NCBI GenBank assembly: GCA_951812925.1
Contig: OX638370.1
Location: 3,062,001 to 3,126,000 of the forward strand
Origin: Calliopum simillimum
Lineage: Eukaryota > Arthropoda > Insecta > Diptera > Lauxaniidae
Length of the DNA stretch: 64,000 nt
Direction: 5' to 3'
Translations under genes and position numbers: made by a program
Shown here: piece by piece, positions 33,760 to 45,429 of the stretch
Numbering within the stretch: position 1 is the first letter of the stretch
Layout of the letters: every line of letters begins with the position of its first letter
The notes under the pieces: generated by a model
The model's input: the letters and a program-made list of their open reading frames with translations, nothing else
Told to the model about the DNA's origin: nothing
Database searches by the model: none

Positions 33760-35987
33760 GTCTAGCCTATAAGACTCATACATTTGTGCATATCTTAATT
33801 TTACTGTAATTTTTATACTTTTATTAAATAAACAAACAATTCATATTTAACTACATGCATTTAACTGTATAAATTAGCTACTAATTATTAAGGCTTATAT
33901 TTATAGCCCTAATTTAGGCCGTTAATGAAATTAACACAATTTATAAATCATAAAATTGTTATCAAATAATCAGGCAAATTAAAACTTTAATGAAGCGGGT
34001 GTGAAGTGGCTCACATGTGTAATTTGTATCGAATTACAACAATGCAAAAGTGCACAAGAAAAATAATCAATTAAAATAAAAACACAGCAATACAATACGT
34101 GCAAATACAATGAAATGAACTGAAAGCAAACGAAAAACAAATATATCATTAACCACAGACACAAACAAAAAATAGGGTTTATGTTATTAACTTATAGCTT
34201 AAACTTTGAGTTGAAATTTTATTTTAATATTATTATCTCAGAGCGTTTTTTTGAGTATTTAGTTATCAACAGATTTCCATATAATCTTAAACAATTTTAC
34301 GTATTTTTATAAGGCTCAAAGGTGTTTTCAGGATATACATTTATTTAAAATCACTTTATTCAAAACTTCACAATAACAACTGATATTTTTAATTTTAGCA
34401 CAAACACTGTTGTTAACATTAATTTCACTCTACGAAAATTCTTAATTCAAAAGCCAACATTTTAACATTTGAAGCTTATTGCACTGCAATCAAACAAAGA
34501 CTAAGCTATACTCAGCTGCTTTTATGTTAGACGGTACAGAATTTATTTATACTAGACAATATCACTTTATGGGCAAAAAAAAAAAAAAACAACGTGCACC
34601 ATTGAAGCCGTTGCAAGTCAATTTCGTAAAAATTTTTTAGAAAAATTTTAAAGAGGATCACTGCCTTCTACGAAAAACATTCAATTAATTAATGTTAATT
34701 TTATGCAGGAGCTGAAATCTGGTGAATACAAACTAAAATGGGGTTCTTGATATCAATGACTTTAAATGCCGTAGATATGACCAATAATGTTAATGTGCGA
34801 CACCTATATTCGGTTAAAAAAAAATTCCTTTCGAAATTTTCTTCTTCTGACACGGTCTAATGCATACTATAATTTTCCCAATGATTCTAGTAGATATCGT
34901 CTCATACTGAGGTGACGCTATGATCTTTCATAATCTTCTTTAGTAATGACACGAACCCTTTATGCCATAATCTAAAAAAAATTTCATTGCATACTTTAGC
35001 CTCACCTTATATTACACAGTGGAGGGCATAAAAATTCATTCTTTTTTTTATAAAAGCCACCCCAACATAACAAAAAATTGCTCGTAAATCCTGTGAAGCG
35101 CTACAAAAACAAAAACGTAAACAAAAAACAAACCAATATAATAACACACAAAAATGCACTCATTTTACGTATTTACTATAAATTCATACGAATTGAATCA
35201 TCATTAAAATCACTTTAAGGATTCACATTCACACACACACACACACGAACACTCAGTCAGTCAGCAGCAACTTTTTCAAGTGCTATTGTTGGATTTTTAT
35301 TAACATTGCTTTCAACGTTGTTGTTGATATTGTTGTTGTTGATATTGTTGTTGTTGTTGTTATTATGGTGTTAAATCAACAAAAGTTTTAATGTTTTTCC
35401 ACGGAACTCCACTTAACGTACAATCATATAAGTGTATGTATGTATACTTCTATCGAAAAAAAAGTAATAAAAAAAGTAGCATTTTGTATTTGTGTTTATT
35501 TTCAAAGGTGTGATGATTATGATGAGTTCATCGAAGTGTTGGTGGATGCAAGCTGTATGGAATGAGTTTACAAATTAATGATTTAGCATTTGAGAATTTA
35601 ACTTTCAAAGTTTTATTTTGACCATTTAATGTTATTAGTTTTACCGGTTATAACGGTATTGAGCCTTGAAAAGATGAAAAGTTTTATGGCAATGTGACGC
35701 CACATAAATCTGAAAAGAAAACTTAAAATTGCGTAATTTTTCTCAGAAATGTTTAGTTCTTAACTAACAAAAAAAATTGTATTGAAACTGTGTGTGGAGG
35801 AAAGTTGGTGGAGCCGCGTTTTACTACTACAAATCATCGCTTCGTATAAATGCTTATTATTATGTATCATATTTTTATTTATATATAAGTAACTAATCAT
35901 TTCGTAGTTTCTTGCTAATTAAAATAAGGATTTATTATCGTAAATAAGTACTTAGCCAAGAAAAATTAGCCTGCATTTAGTTTAGAG
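33760..35987. other. Non-coding AT-rich DNA with microsatellites
   Basis: (CA)n lies at about 35232-35248 and a (TTG)n-rich stretch with GATA interruptions at 35310-35370. No coding frame was recognised. Confidence 0.4.
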
Positions 35988-36740
35988 TAAAATCCCCACC
36001 ACATCAGCAAAATCAGACGCAACGGCAACAGTTGTTTTTGACACGCAGTTGCCGTTCAATCTGTTTGTTGTCATAGAAACAGAAAATAAATTTTAGACAC
36101 ACAGCAGTTGATCGGGACAGTCTTTGCGTGGCCGGCGACCGGTAAACAACAGCAGCAGTAAGCAGAAGTAGCTGACAAGCTGCTAACGCTTAAAATGTAA
36201 GTTGAGGGGGCACAGCCTCATGATTAAGCCTGATAATAAATTAGTTGGAAGCAGGTGTGCTCTCTCTCTCCAAAGTACAAAGGAAATGCAGAAAAGTAGC
36301 TAATAGGATGCGATATCAGCTACCCACGACTAGAGAGTACGCATCCAAGAGGATACCATTGCGTTAGGTGTGAGCAGCCCGATGCTGTATCAGCTACTCA
36401 GAATTAGAGAGTACGAGTTCAAGAGAATACCATTGCGTTATGTACGAGCAGTCCGATACTATATCAGCTACTTACGGCTATAGAGCACGCGTTCAAGAGA
36501 ATAGCATTGTGTTAGGTGTGAGTTAGGCAACTAACCACTACTACACTCAACTAGGATACGACTAGCGGCAAAGAAAGCGACGTAAGTATGTTGAGAGAAA
36601 TAAAATAAAAAAATAAACATGAAGTAAATTATAAAAACTCCAACTCGTGATTTTGAAATTAACCAAGAAGCCGCCTTTTTCTTTCTTTAAATTTCTGCAA
36701 CCACCGGCGAGCAAAACCGCTGACAAAAAAGTTTGTTACA
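35988..36740 (+). repeat. LTR-like repeat, family B copy 1
   Basis: This matches the inverted 55020-55631 copy over aatccccacc, gacgcaa-ggcaaca, cagaaaataaattttagaca and cacagcagttgat, then gacagtctttg-gtggccggcga. The right end reads GTTTGTTACA at 36740, like the GTTCGTTACA end of family A at 43382. Three tandem 74-bp units lie inside (atcagctac starts at 36315, 36389 and 36463), with AAATAAAATAAA downstream near 36600. It is probably a solo LTR. No pol or gag is adjacent. Confidence 0.55.
36315..36536 (+). repeat. Three 74-bp tandem units
   Basis: The units start at 36315, 36389 and 36463. Each begins ATCAGCTAC and contains a version of gagagtacg, caagagaataccattgcgtt and gtgcgagcag. The third is shorter and more diverged. 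They lie inside LTR-like family B copy 1. Confidence 0.75.
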
Positions 36741-38339
36741 ATCGATAAGAGCATACTCTGCATGTATGTATTATACCAAGCAAATTATATGTACGTAATT
36801 GTTGCTAAAACCAAGGAAAACAATAATAGCAAGCATATTTAAGTTAAGTGCTAGTTTGATTGCAGTGTGTGAGAGCTAAATCTTATTTGAAAAGTAAATA
36901 AGATCTTGTTGTTATTTACCTTCCTGGTCATCAATATGAGTTTCTAAAATAGAAGGAGTGACTACTTATAAATAAAGTGTTTTGGTAGAAGAGGGATTCA
37001 ATACATATATCACAAATATGAGCGAGTGGCTGAAAGTAACGATAACAAACGTCAAGCAGGTAAGGCAGCTCCGAGGTTTTACTTAAAGATTCCAACATCA
37101 CAACTAGTGCTATTTTGGTTTGATAGCAGTGCAATAGAGGTAGGTTTAAGAGTTAACTATTAAGTAGAAGTATGTGCTTAAATTGAAGTCGCTATTGCAA
37201 CTGTGAAGACTTAAATAAAGTTATTGAAAACCTAGTTTAGTCCAAGAGTTAGTGTATGAACTCTTATAGAGCAACGACGATTAAAAATACACTACATTTT
37301 GTATCAGTATGTAAACATATAATAATTTAATCTATTAAAGCACAACATATTTTGTATAAAAATTGAAGAAAAAAAAAATTATCTCGTTTTTTTTTAATAA
37401 AATCTTTTTGAGCCGATAAATGTTTTTTTAATACCGAAAATATCAATTTCCGTAGCCATTTTTTTGCCACATCCAACTACAGTGAAATTTTTCTTTTTTT
37501 TCCACTCATAGTTTATGTTGTTACGCTTGTGTAAACATGATTTATCTCAACGCTGTCATCCAACTATTTGCTTCACCACCCTACTCCCACTCTCCCCTTC
37601 CCACAACCGAACACTTCCTTTGTGTATGTGTGATTATGTGCTTGGAATTATTAATTCTGGGCTCCTTTTTATTTTTGTAGAACAAAAAAAAAATTGTCGT
37701 ATTTATAGCAAAGCATTTTTCGTGCCAGATTCAGAAAAATAAAAATAAGTGGTGAAGAGATTTTTCGTATTTGGGTCAAAAGTTAAGTAACTGTATTATC
37801 AGTGTCACTGAACTATAATATTTTATGCTTGCAGTTGTTGTTGCTGTTATGTTGTTTGATTTTATTGTTTAAAAAGATGTCAACACTGATGTTTGTTGCA
37901 CATTTATCAAATCTTCTATGCATATGTGTTTACTTATTCTATGAGTACATATACATTCATATATATGTATGTACATTTGTACATATGTGCACATCAGCTT
38001 AAGTGTATGTTCGTATTGATGACTTCTGCGCATTTTTATGTTGGCATAGTTTTTGGGGCAAAGCTGCATTTTTAGGGCTAAGCACTTATGCTGTTAAATT
38101 TATGACGATCCATCGTGATATATCGTTTGCTTGCAAATAGCTGAAGTGGTTATCGCTTAGTTTGAACTCTTGCACTATTTTCTTGAAAACTAACTAGATT
38201 TGAAATTACTCAATTATACTTAAGTCTTTGAATTAACGCTAGAGTTTCATAACAGCTGCTCAATCACTATATTGTTGTACTTATTCAAATCGTCAAATAT
38301 ATCCAATCCCTCAATTATATGTATATATGTACATATATT
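36741..38339. other. Non-coding AT-rich DNA
   Basis: The 75-codon plus frame at 37515-37742 and the overlapping opposed frames at 37802-38075 show no domain or splice context. No repeats were recognised. Confidence 0.35.
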
Positions 38340-39230
38340 CATGTCAAATCTCATCTATGTGCGTAAAATAGTTTCAGAGATATGACATTTTTTAAGGGCA
38401 CCGCCCGCTTTTCCCCTGGTTATTATTTGTACCGATACTCTTAAGACATATACCAAGTCCATCCAGATATGTATGATAAATTAATTTTTTTGGAAACACG
38501 AAAAAAAACAAAAACAAATAATTTTAAAAGATTTTTGGTTTTGACATCGAAGTAGGAACCCTTTAGTGAAAAAAATTGTTTTCTATTAAAATATCGTAAA
38601 AAAAAAATTTAAATTAATGGTTCTGACCTCCAAGGGGGAACCCTTGGATGAAAAAAATGCTTTTCCATTAAAGTGTAGTAAAAGGTCATGAAAAAAAGAA
38701 AACAAATTTTTGGTTTGGTTTGATCGGTCCAGCCGTTTGGGGGTCTATAAGGAACATATCGTCATTTCCGCCATAAGGTCCACCGCGTGAGCCAAAAATT
38801 TAAATCATCATAACTCTGAAACTATTTAGCGTACATGGATGAGATCTGGTACTTATGTAAAAAACACCAAGGCAAATAAGGTGTACCCATGGGAAAAATG
38901 GGGGAATCACACCCCCACAAAAATCACTTCAACATATCTCCGAAAATATTTGTCGCGCATAAATGAGATTTGATACATGTATATGAAGCGCCAAGGCAAA
39001 TAATGTTCACTGGGAAAATGGGCGATGCCACGCCCCTAAAAAAATAAATTCATAATTTATGAGATTTAGTACACATGTAAAATGGTAAGGGGCAAATATC
39101 ATTCTTTGGAAAATTTGGTGATGTCACCTCAACTTTATAAGATAATATGATCAAACATTTACTGGAAATCCTGGTTTTTGAAAGATTTTCAATTTAAAAT
39201 TTGTATGGTGGAAAAAATGTCACGTGCATA
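38340..39230 (+). repeat. Tandem modules related to the 59-62 kb foldback
   Basis: Successive units carry aaaatagtttcagagatatg near 38366 and versions of actctgaaactatttagcg near 38813, and later atctccgaaaatatttgtcg near 38935. These are followed by gaaaaatgg and a cacgccccta-type core. The same wording fills the arms of 59164-62590. The stretch 38490-38720 instead holds two units with the cgaagtaggaaccctt and caagggggaacccttgg words shared with 45105-45400. Confidence 0.5.
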
Positions 39231-39774
39231 TTGTCACGTATCGATTCAGATTATGATCAAAACAAAGAAAAGTACGGAAGATATTTGAATCAAACAAAAT
39301 ATATTATAAAGTAATACCGTAAAAGTTGAAAACTTTGACTGGTTTCGCTGAATACTGATTTTCTTTGAATAGGCACAAAAACTACTTAATTTTTTATCAC
39401 GTTCGCTTCGAATCTTTTTTTGCGTGTATTTTGGAACCAGGACTTCGGCTTCTATGAAAGTTGGCACTAATTATAGTTCTACCTAAGAGCTAATTATAAT
39501 GCCAAGTAAAACCATAATGAAAATATGTTTTACTTCCACTTTTTTTGCACTTTAAATGTGTACGACGTACAGTGTGAGATTTTTCCAATCTAGGACGTCA
39601 AAATTCAATAATAGCCGTAGTTTCAAAGATATCGAGTTGGAATTTTGTATATGTGCTTTAATTCTTTATGTGGAGGTTTGGTTCAGAGATAAAAAAATCG
39701 GACAAAATCTTCTTGCACCTCCCATACAAATGTGCCTTTTTTTTGTAAAAAAAAATTTTTTAAAAATTGGTTGA
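39231..39774. other. Non-coding DNA with a diverged module
   Basis: A segment near 39693-39735 (atcggacaaaatcttcttgc, acctcccatacaaatg) resembles the core of the module B tandem units. Otherwise nothing was recognised. Confidence 0.35.
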
Positions 39775-40077
39775 TACTGCCATACCTAAATTGGAGTGTC
39801 AGCGATATTTTACTGTCAAAAATTTCTCATGTATATACAATTTGTATGGCGCATACCGAAATTGCCAACGCTCAACGCTGAGCTATTCGAATTTCCAATT
39901 TTGACAAAGCGTTATGGAGTGAAGTTAGCTGCAGAAAAGTAAAAAAAAGAAACAACAATATGATTTTGACAAACAAATGACTTCAACACAACGCTCTTTA
40001 TTTCGGTATGGCGCTTGACGCTTTTGTGTAACGTTAAATAACGCAACGCCTGACGCTCCAATTTAGGTATAGCAGTA
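39775..40077. mobile_element. 303-bp MITE with ~30-bp TIRs
   Basis: The left end TACTGCCATACCTAAATTGG (39775), then AGTGTCAGCG, is matched by the inverse of the right end ending CCAATTTAGGTATAGCAGTA (40077). There are a few mismatches. No coding capacity. The TA included at each end could be the target duplication. Confidence 0.7.
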
Positions 40078-40735
40078 ATGCAGATATCAGCTTGAAAATT
40101 TGTATTTACCATTTCAGTGGTAACTGAATACTACTGTTAAAAAATAAGAGTGATTAAAGAAGTTAACATGAATTTTTTTTTTTCATGATTTCAGTACAAT
40201 TGTTCATTATAACACTTCAGTCATTGTAAAAAAAGTAGTCTTCGGGCAAAAAATGGGCAAGATTTTATTTTTCAAGTCTATTCTATGAGAATGTATGCTC
40301 ATCCTGTATGCTTTGCCATAGCCTAACCACGCCCAACTTGTAAGTTATAGTCTATGAAAGATTCAAGATTTTTGAAATTTGCCTTACCTTTTAGCTTATT
40401 ATAAAATAATTTGATTAATATACTTAAGTGCAAATGTAAGGGTTGTGTATAGCAAAAACTTTTAGTGAAAGTATTGACCTTTAATGCAAAAAACTTTTTG
40501 CCAAAAAACAAACGCGCACAACTTCAATTTGATCGCTCAAAGTTTTGTTATCGATGCAAGCTTGAAAATTTGTTTCTGCATGCTGTACTTGTTTGATAGC
40601 TGTTATCATGCCAATGACATTCTTTTATTCTCTTTTATTCTTATTTTCGTAACAATTGTGGTCTTTTCTAATAAATGACAAAATATGATCGATTTTCAAG
40701 CACATTGTTTTTTTTTTTTCATTTTGATGTCCTAT
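40078..40735. other. Non-coding AT-rich DNA
   Basis: The overlapping 60-66-codon frames on both strands have no domain. No repeats were recognised. Confidence 0.35.
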
Positions 40736-40739
40736 GTAG

Positions 40740-40850
40740 ATTGGCAAAATCTCTTTTGTATATAAAAGTAAATAACTTTATTAATAATTCGGTCACTGTA
40801 AAGTAAGAGAAACGCTTCTCATATAACATTTCGGCACCCAACGTGGGGCC
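40740..40850 (+). mobile_element. LTR end with tRNA-Lys primer-binding site
   Basis: CGGCACCCAACGTGGGGC at 40832-40849 differs at two positions from TGGCGCCCAACGTGGGGC. That is the sequence complementary to the 3' end of tRNA-Lys (CTT type) used as a primer site by many LTR elements. A CA dinucleotide at 40827-40828, three bases before it, would be the LTR's last bases. The LTR body to the left is not delimited, and no gag or pol follows on the right. Confidence 0.6.
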
Positions 40851-42811
40851 GTATTTACCATTAACGCATTTCACGTTAGATGCTGCCGATTGCTGCCTCA
40901 CTGGATGCAATGCATACTTTTTTTTCTTTATTTTTGAGTCTGTGCAACATTATTTTGCATTTAGCCATATATCACAATACATTCTCGAAAGCATTTGCTT
41001 ACAATTAGTGAATATTCATATTGATTTCTAGAAATAAAACTTTTGATTGGAAATTCTTCAATATTGAAGCACATGCTATTTTCGCTATTATATGCAACAA
41101 CACCAACAACACCAACAACAAAGAGAGCACTTACCACTAAAATTCAAAACAGCGACTGTCATCGAATTTCGCTTGCAATTTTGCAAGCTGCTGTAAACAA
41201 AAGCTGCCATGCAAAACACAACGATTTAATTTGAATTCAATGTGTGTGTGCTCATCAAAACAGTATATATCGTACTATATGCCAAGTAGGAATATATGTT
41301 GCAAGTGAACGTGCACATTAACACACAAATACCTTTCTAATGGTATATAATTCAAAGGCGTGCTCCATTTCTAACATCGTGAAAAAGGTAGGACAAATTT
41401 TTGTCTTGCTTATTAATATAAAGATTTCTTCATATTTCAACTTTTTCAAGGTTTTCCGAATTTTTCAAAATTTTGACATATTTCGACTTTTTCATAATTT
41501 TTCGACATTTTGATGGTGGTACATAGTACAGATTTATATGTGATTAGAAATAATACTGTTTTTTATAGAAACAAAAATCAAACGGAAATTCCTACCAGGT
41601 AGTCACACACTCCTGCATGTACTGCGCGCAGCCTAGTAAACATGTGGACCTTTTTTTGCATTCAACATACAAAACATCAAAAGTTCAAATTTCGATTAGC
41701 GACAGCTACGTTTTTCAATGGTATTTGTAACTACAATTACATGTGTGTGTATACAAAATTTACACACACAAATGTACACATACAGTAGCAATAGTAAAAT
41801 CCTTGCACACAATCAACTCGCATTGATTTTGCTTTTCAGCTTTTCTTACGTTAGCAAAGCAAGAGAAAACTCAAAAAAAAAGGACAAAGCAAAAAAAGGA
41901 TTCGTGGTGAGAGTTAAAAAGTGAATGAATTGCATTTCAATTGACTCTGTAGGAATGATAGTACCTAAGTAAAATTACACCAGTAAGGAGAGTAAGGGAG
42001 CTGAGAGGGGAGTTAAGCGTAGAAGAAGTTCGAAAATTTAAATTCTCGACATGTCTTTCAACGGAATGCATTGCAAATGTTGTTGTCAAACAAACGGTAA
42101 CGGATATGGCTGCCATATTGAATGCTTAACCTTTAACGCACATGCACACATACTCGTACACAAAAACGAAGACGCATACTCGTATATTCAGCTGATTGCC
42201 TGTGTAATACGCCACTTCATTTATTGTTTTTATTGTTGGAGTTTTTTTTAGTTGCTTTTTGTTTTTCATTGGATTTTTTTTTTTTAGAAAAATTTAAATG
42301 AAAATGTTGAAAACTCAATTCTAAGCTGAAGCCAAATGCAGTCAGTGTACTTTGGCAACAACGCAAATTTCTACATAGAAAGAAATTGTTTAGCAAAAAT
42401 GTATAAATATTTGAGTATTAGCAAGGATGTTATCTTAGGCTAAAACAAAAATTAAATACCCTACTTGGTATCGCCAGAAGAAGTAAGCATTTCAGTTCTA
42501 CATTCTAGTTTTGTGGGCAGAGGCTTAGATGTGTATAATTGGTTGTTCTCCGAAAAATCTTTTTGTTGAACTTTAATGAAGTAAACAGTGCTGAGTATAG
42601 CTTCAATTTCACACGATTTTCTAAAAGTAATGTGAAGACGCAAATCGGATTCCTCCTGTGCTTCCAGTATTTAATTAAGAATCAATATAATTAAAATAAC
42701 CCACGGCTTAAGAAATAAATCCTGAATTGTTAGCCAAATAAGACTAGAATTAATGTAAAAATAAGGATTTTTCAGTAAGTAGATAGTTTAAGGACAATCG
42801 CATCCAACAGG
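40851..42811. other. Non-coding DNA with a fragment of repeat family D
   Basis: The stretch 41318-41415 (aatacctttctaatggtata ... ggacaaatttttgtcttgct) matches dispersed repeat family D in plus orientation. CAACACCAACAACACCAACA lies near 41097. Other frames, such as 42051-42251, have no domain. Confidence 0.4.
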
Positions 42812-43382
42812 CTTGACAAACTACTGTATAACCGCTTGATAAGCAGTTGGACGATAGTTGCATGATTATCGCGTGTAGCAGCAACCCTGCTCCCGAATAA
42901 GTGGGTGCCAACTGTCAAATCTTATGAATAAAATGAAACAGCTGATCGTGGATGAGAACGAAATGATGAAATGTCAGTTCCGGTGATGGTATCACTCTCT
43001 AGTAACCCAACTGGCAAGGAGGTAAGACGTATTCTTCAAATATTTCGTCTATCGTTGGACGAAACTGAGACTTTCAAGCAAAACCCATTACATGCGTACC
43101 AGTGAAGAGTGACTAAGACCGTAGGCTTTGTTTTCTGGAGAGTTTCCTGACCTGACCCGAGAGTGTAGCGGTGGTGCGGACTCTCGTGAACAAACAAGAC
43201 AGACAAGGACAGGTTAGTAGATGACTACGGGGAGGCAGCGGTGGCGGGACTTCTGGATCGGTTGTTATTCACGACTTACAGATATCCTCATCATCCAAAC
43301 CTACTTCTTTCCTTGGCGGGGAAATAAATCTTTGCATACGAACCCTGGGCACTAACTTCTAGCGGCAAAAAGGTTCGTTACA
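42812..43382 (+). repeat. LTR-like repeat, family A copy 2
   Basis: This aligns with 13231-13820. It begins TGACAAACTA and ends GTTCGTTACA at 43382, giving the TG...CA ends of an LTR, with AATAAA at 43323-43328. Compared with copy 1 it has an insertion near 43104-43163 (about 60 bp, agagtgactaagaccgtagg) and lacks part of the later segment. It is probably a solo LTR or a fragment; no flanking duplication was found by eye. Confidence 0.6.
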
Positions 43383-43559
43383 GTAATATAAACAGTTAAC
43401 AGCGGCTATATTATTTTAAAATTCTATTCATTCACCAATAAAATTTTACGATTTTCATTTCTGTGGACTTGTAACAAAACAACCCAACTCGAAGTTGGCA
43501 ACTTTTCAGGAGAGCCTAAAAACTGATGGCTCAATTTCGTTGATGCAGCATTGAATCTC

Positions 43560-43880
43560 CTCTTTCTATGCATTTTTGTGTCAGTTTTCATCTTGAAAAT
43601 TCAAAAAGTGAACTAAAAAATTGTTAAATAAATAAAGAGATTATCATACGTTGGGCGCCAAATATAATTTTTGAAATGTCAAAAGAATATTTTCATTTGA
43701 TCTTGGAAATGCAAACAGAAAACTAAAAAATTGTTTGATAAATAAAGAAACAATCCCACGTTGGGTGCCAAACATAATTTTTTGAATTGTATAAAATTCA
43801 ATTTTATTCTTTCATTTGATCAATGAAAATTGTGAAATAAAAAAAGAGATCCTACGTTGGGCGCCAATGATAATTTTTTA
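43560..43880 (-). repeat. Tandem array of three tRNA-Lys primer-site motifs
   Basis: The motif ACGTTGGGCGCCAA occurs at 43648-43661, with ACGTTGGGTGCCAA at 43758 and ACGTTGGGCGCCAA again at 43854. The spacings are 110 and 96 bp. On the minus strand each reads TTGGCGCCCAACGT, the first part of a tRNA-Lys primer-binding site. The DNA around each motif is also repeated (upstream aaataaagaga, downstream ataatttttt), so whole units of about 100 bp are tandem. No gag or pol reading frame is near. The plus-strand LTR end with the same primer type is 2.8 kb to the left. Confidence 0.6.
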
Positions 43881-45104
43881 TTTTTGTTTTTAAGATGAAA
43901 ATTTATTTTAAAATATTTTAGTGCTCAGTTTGAATTTCCAAGAACGAAAGAAAATAATAATTTCAAAAATTAAATATAAAAAGATGTTATTGAGTTTAAA
44001 TGAAACAAATGTGTTATATTGGTAAACGAATACGAGTAAAAAAAAATATAACTGGCTACAGACATCATTTTAATTCAGAAAAATCCTTACCATCTCAACT
44101 TGCACTTCGCAATAATAAAATTTCCAGATAATAGTTGATAGATAATTCTCCCGATGCACAATAACATTATCACTCATACAAACAAACATACGACGGCTTA
44201 ATGTGTGGCTGACAACAACATTATTTGCTTCGTTTGCTGGCAAATGTCAACAGCTTGTGTATTCTGGAGGATGTTTGGTTTGCACATGTGTGCATGTGCA
44301 TGTGCACATGTGATCAAATGTCAAAATTGACTTTTCTTCTTTTGTTTTACATTACAAAATACACAACCACACATATAAGTTTCCATACGATTTGCATTTG
44401 TATTCAAGAAAAAGTACGATGGCAAAAAAAAAAAATTAGTTCCACATAAAACTTGAAATTTTCCAAGGAATTTCTATTGTATTCTCGCAAAAAAACAAAA
44501 CACAAAATCTCGATAGAGAGGAAAGTGCAAAAAACTATACTACGGATTTTGTGATTTTCGAACAGACAGACAACATGCGGCAGCAACAACGATGACGCCT
44601 ACGTTGAGGTTGATTTTGCATATAGACCACCTGTCACGTTGCTATGTCGCCGCAATCATACTCCAACAAATTTTAAGCGGAAAAAAAAAATAGTTCGCAA
44701 TCCTGTATCAACGATTCAAGGATTATGCATGTCACACAATTGCCTGCCAGTTTGACTGCAGTTGGTAACACTGTTTTTCCGATGAGTTGCACGAAATTTT
44801 TAAATCTTATTCTTTGCGGTTTTTCGGTTATTGTGGAGCAGGATTGAAAAGTTGAAAACTTTGAATAAAGGTTGGTTGGTGTTAAAAGAAAATTTGGTTT
44901 TATTTTTGTCATTAGTTTTTGATGCACATTTGGGCATTCAAATATTTTATTCATTTGAACATTATAGACGAAGAGCTAGCGGCTAGTCAATTTACACACG
45001 TAATAGAATCAAAGGTAATTTTTTTTTTTTTTTTTTTTTTGTAGGTATTATACTTTCAATAATAAGTATGAACTTTTGTCATAGTCAAAGATGTCGGGTG
45101 CTAA
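43881..45104. other. Non-coding DNA with an alternating Py-Pu tract
   Basis: A 32-base strictly alternating pyrimidine-purine tract lies at 44281-44312. A T-run of 22 lies at 45019-45040. No coding frame was recognised. Confidence 0.4.
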
Positions 45105-45400
45105 AGGTCGAAAAAATCTGTTTTTTACACATATCTCGCTAAGAGTAACTTTTTAAAAATTTCTGGTTCCAACAAGGGGGGACCCTTGTTTGAAAAAATT
45201 TTTTTACACTAATATGTCGCTAAAAGTTATAAAACGCGTAGAAAACACGAAAAAAACTAAAAAAAAAAAAATTTGAATTTTTGGATTTGACATCCAAGAG
45301 GGGACCCTTGGGTGAAAAATATTTTTTTCACTTAATTGTCGTTAAATGTTATGAAACGCGTAGAAAACACGAAAAAAGGAAAAATAATGGGGTTCAGCCG
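45105..45400 (+). repeat. Two tandem ~130-bp units with ACCCTTG words
   Basis: The units share ttccaacaagggggg/gacatccaagaggggac, then acccttg, ttttttcac and cgcgtagaaaacacgaaaaa. Related units lie at 38490-38720. The stretch lies directly before the 3' end of the LOA/I-like element. Confidence 0.55.
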
Positions 45401-45429
45401 ATAATTGATAGGTTAAGTTAGGTTAGGGT

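Noticed and set aside
41043..41234. 63-codon plus frame with PTTPTTK motif
   Set aside because: The Pro/Thr pattern comes from a CAA/ACC simple repeat; there is no domain or splice support.
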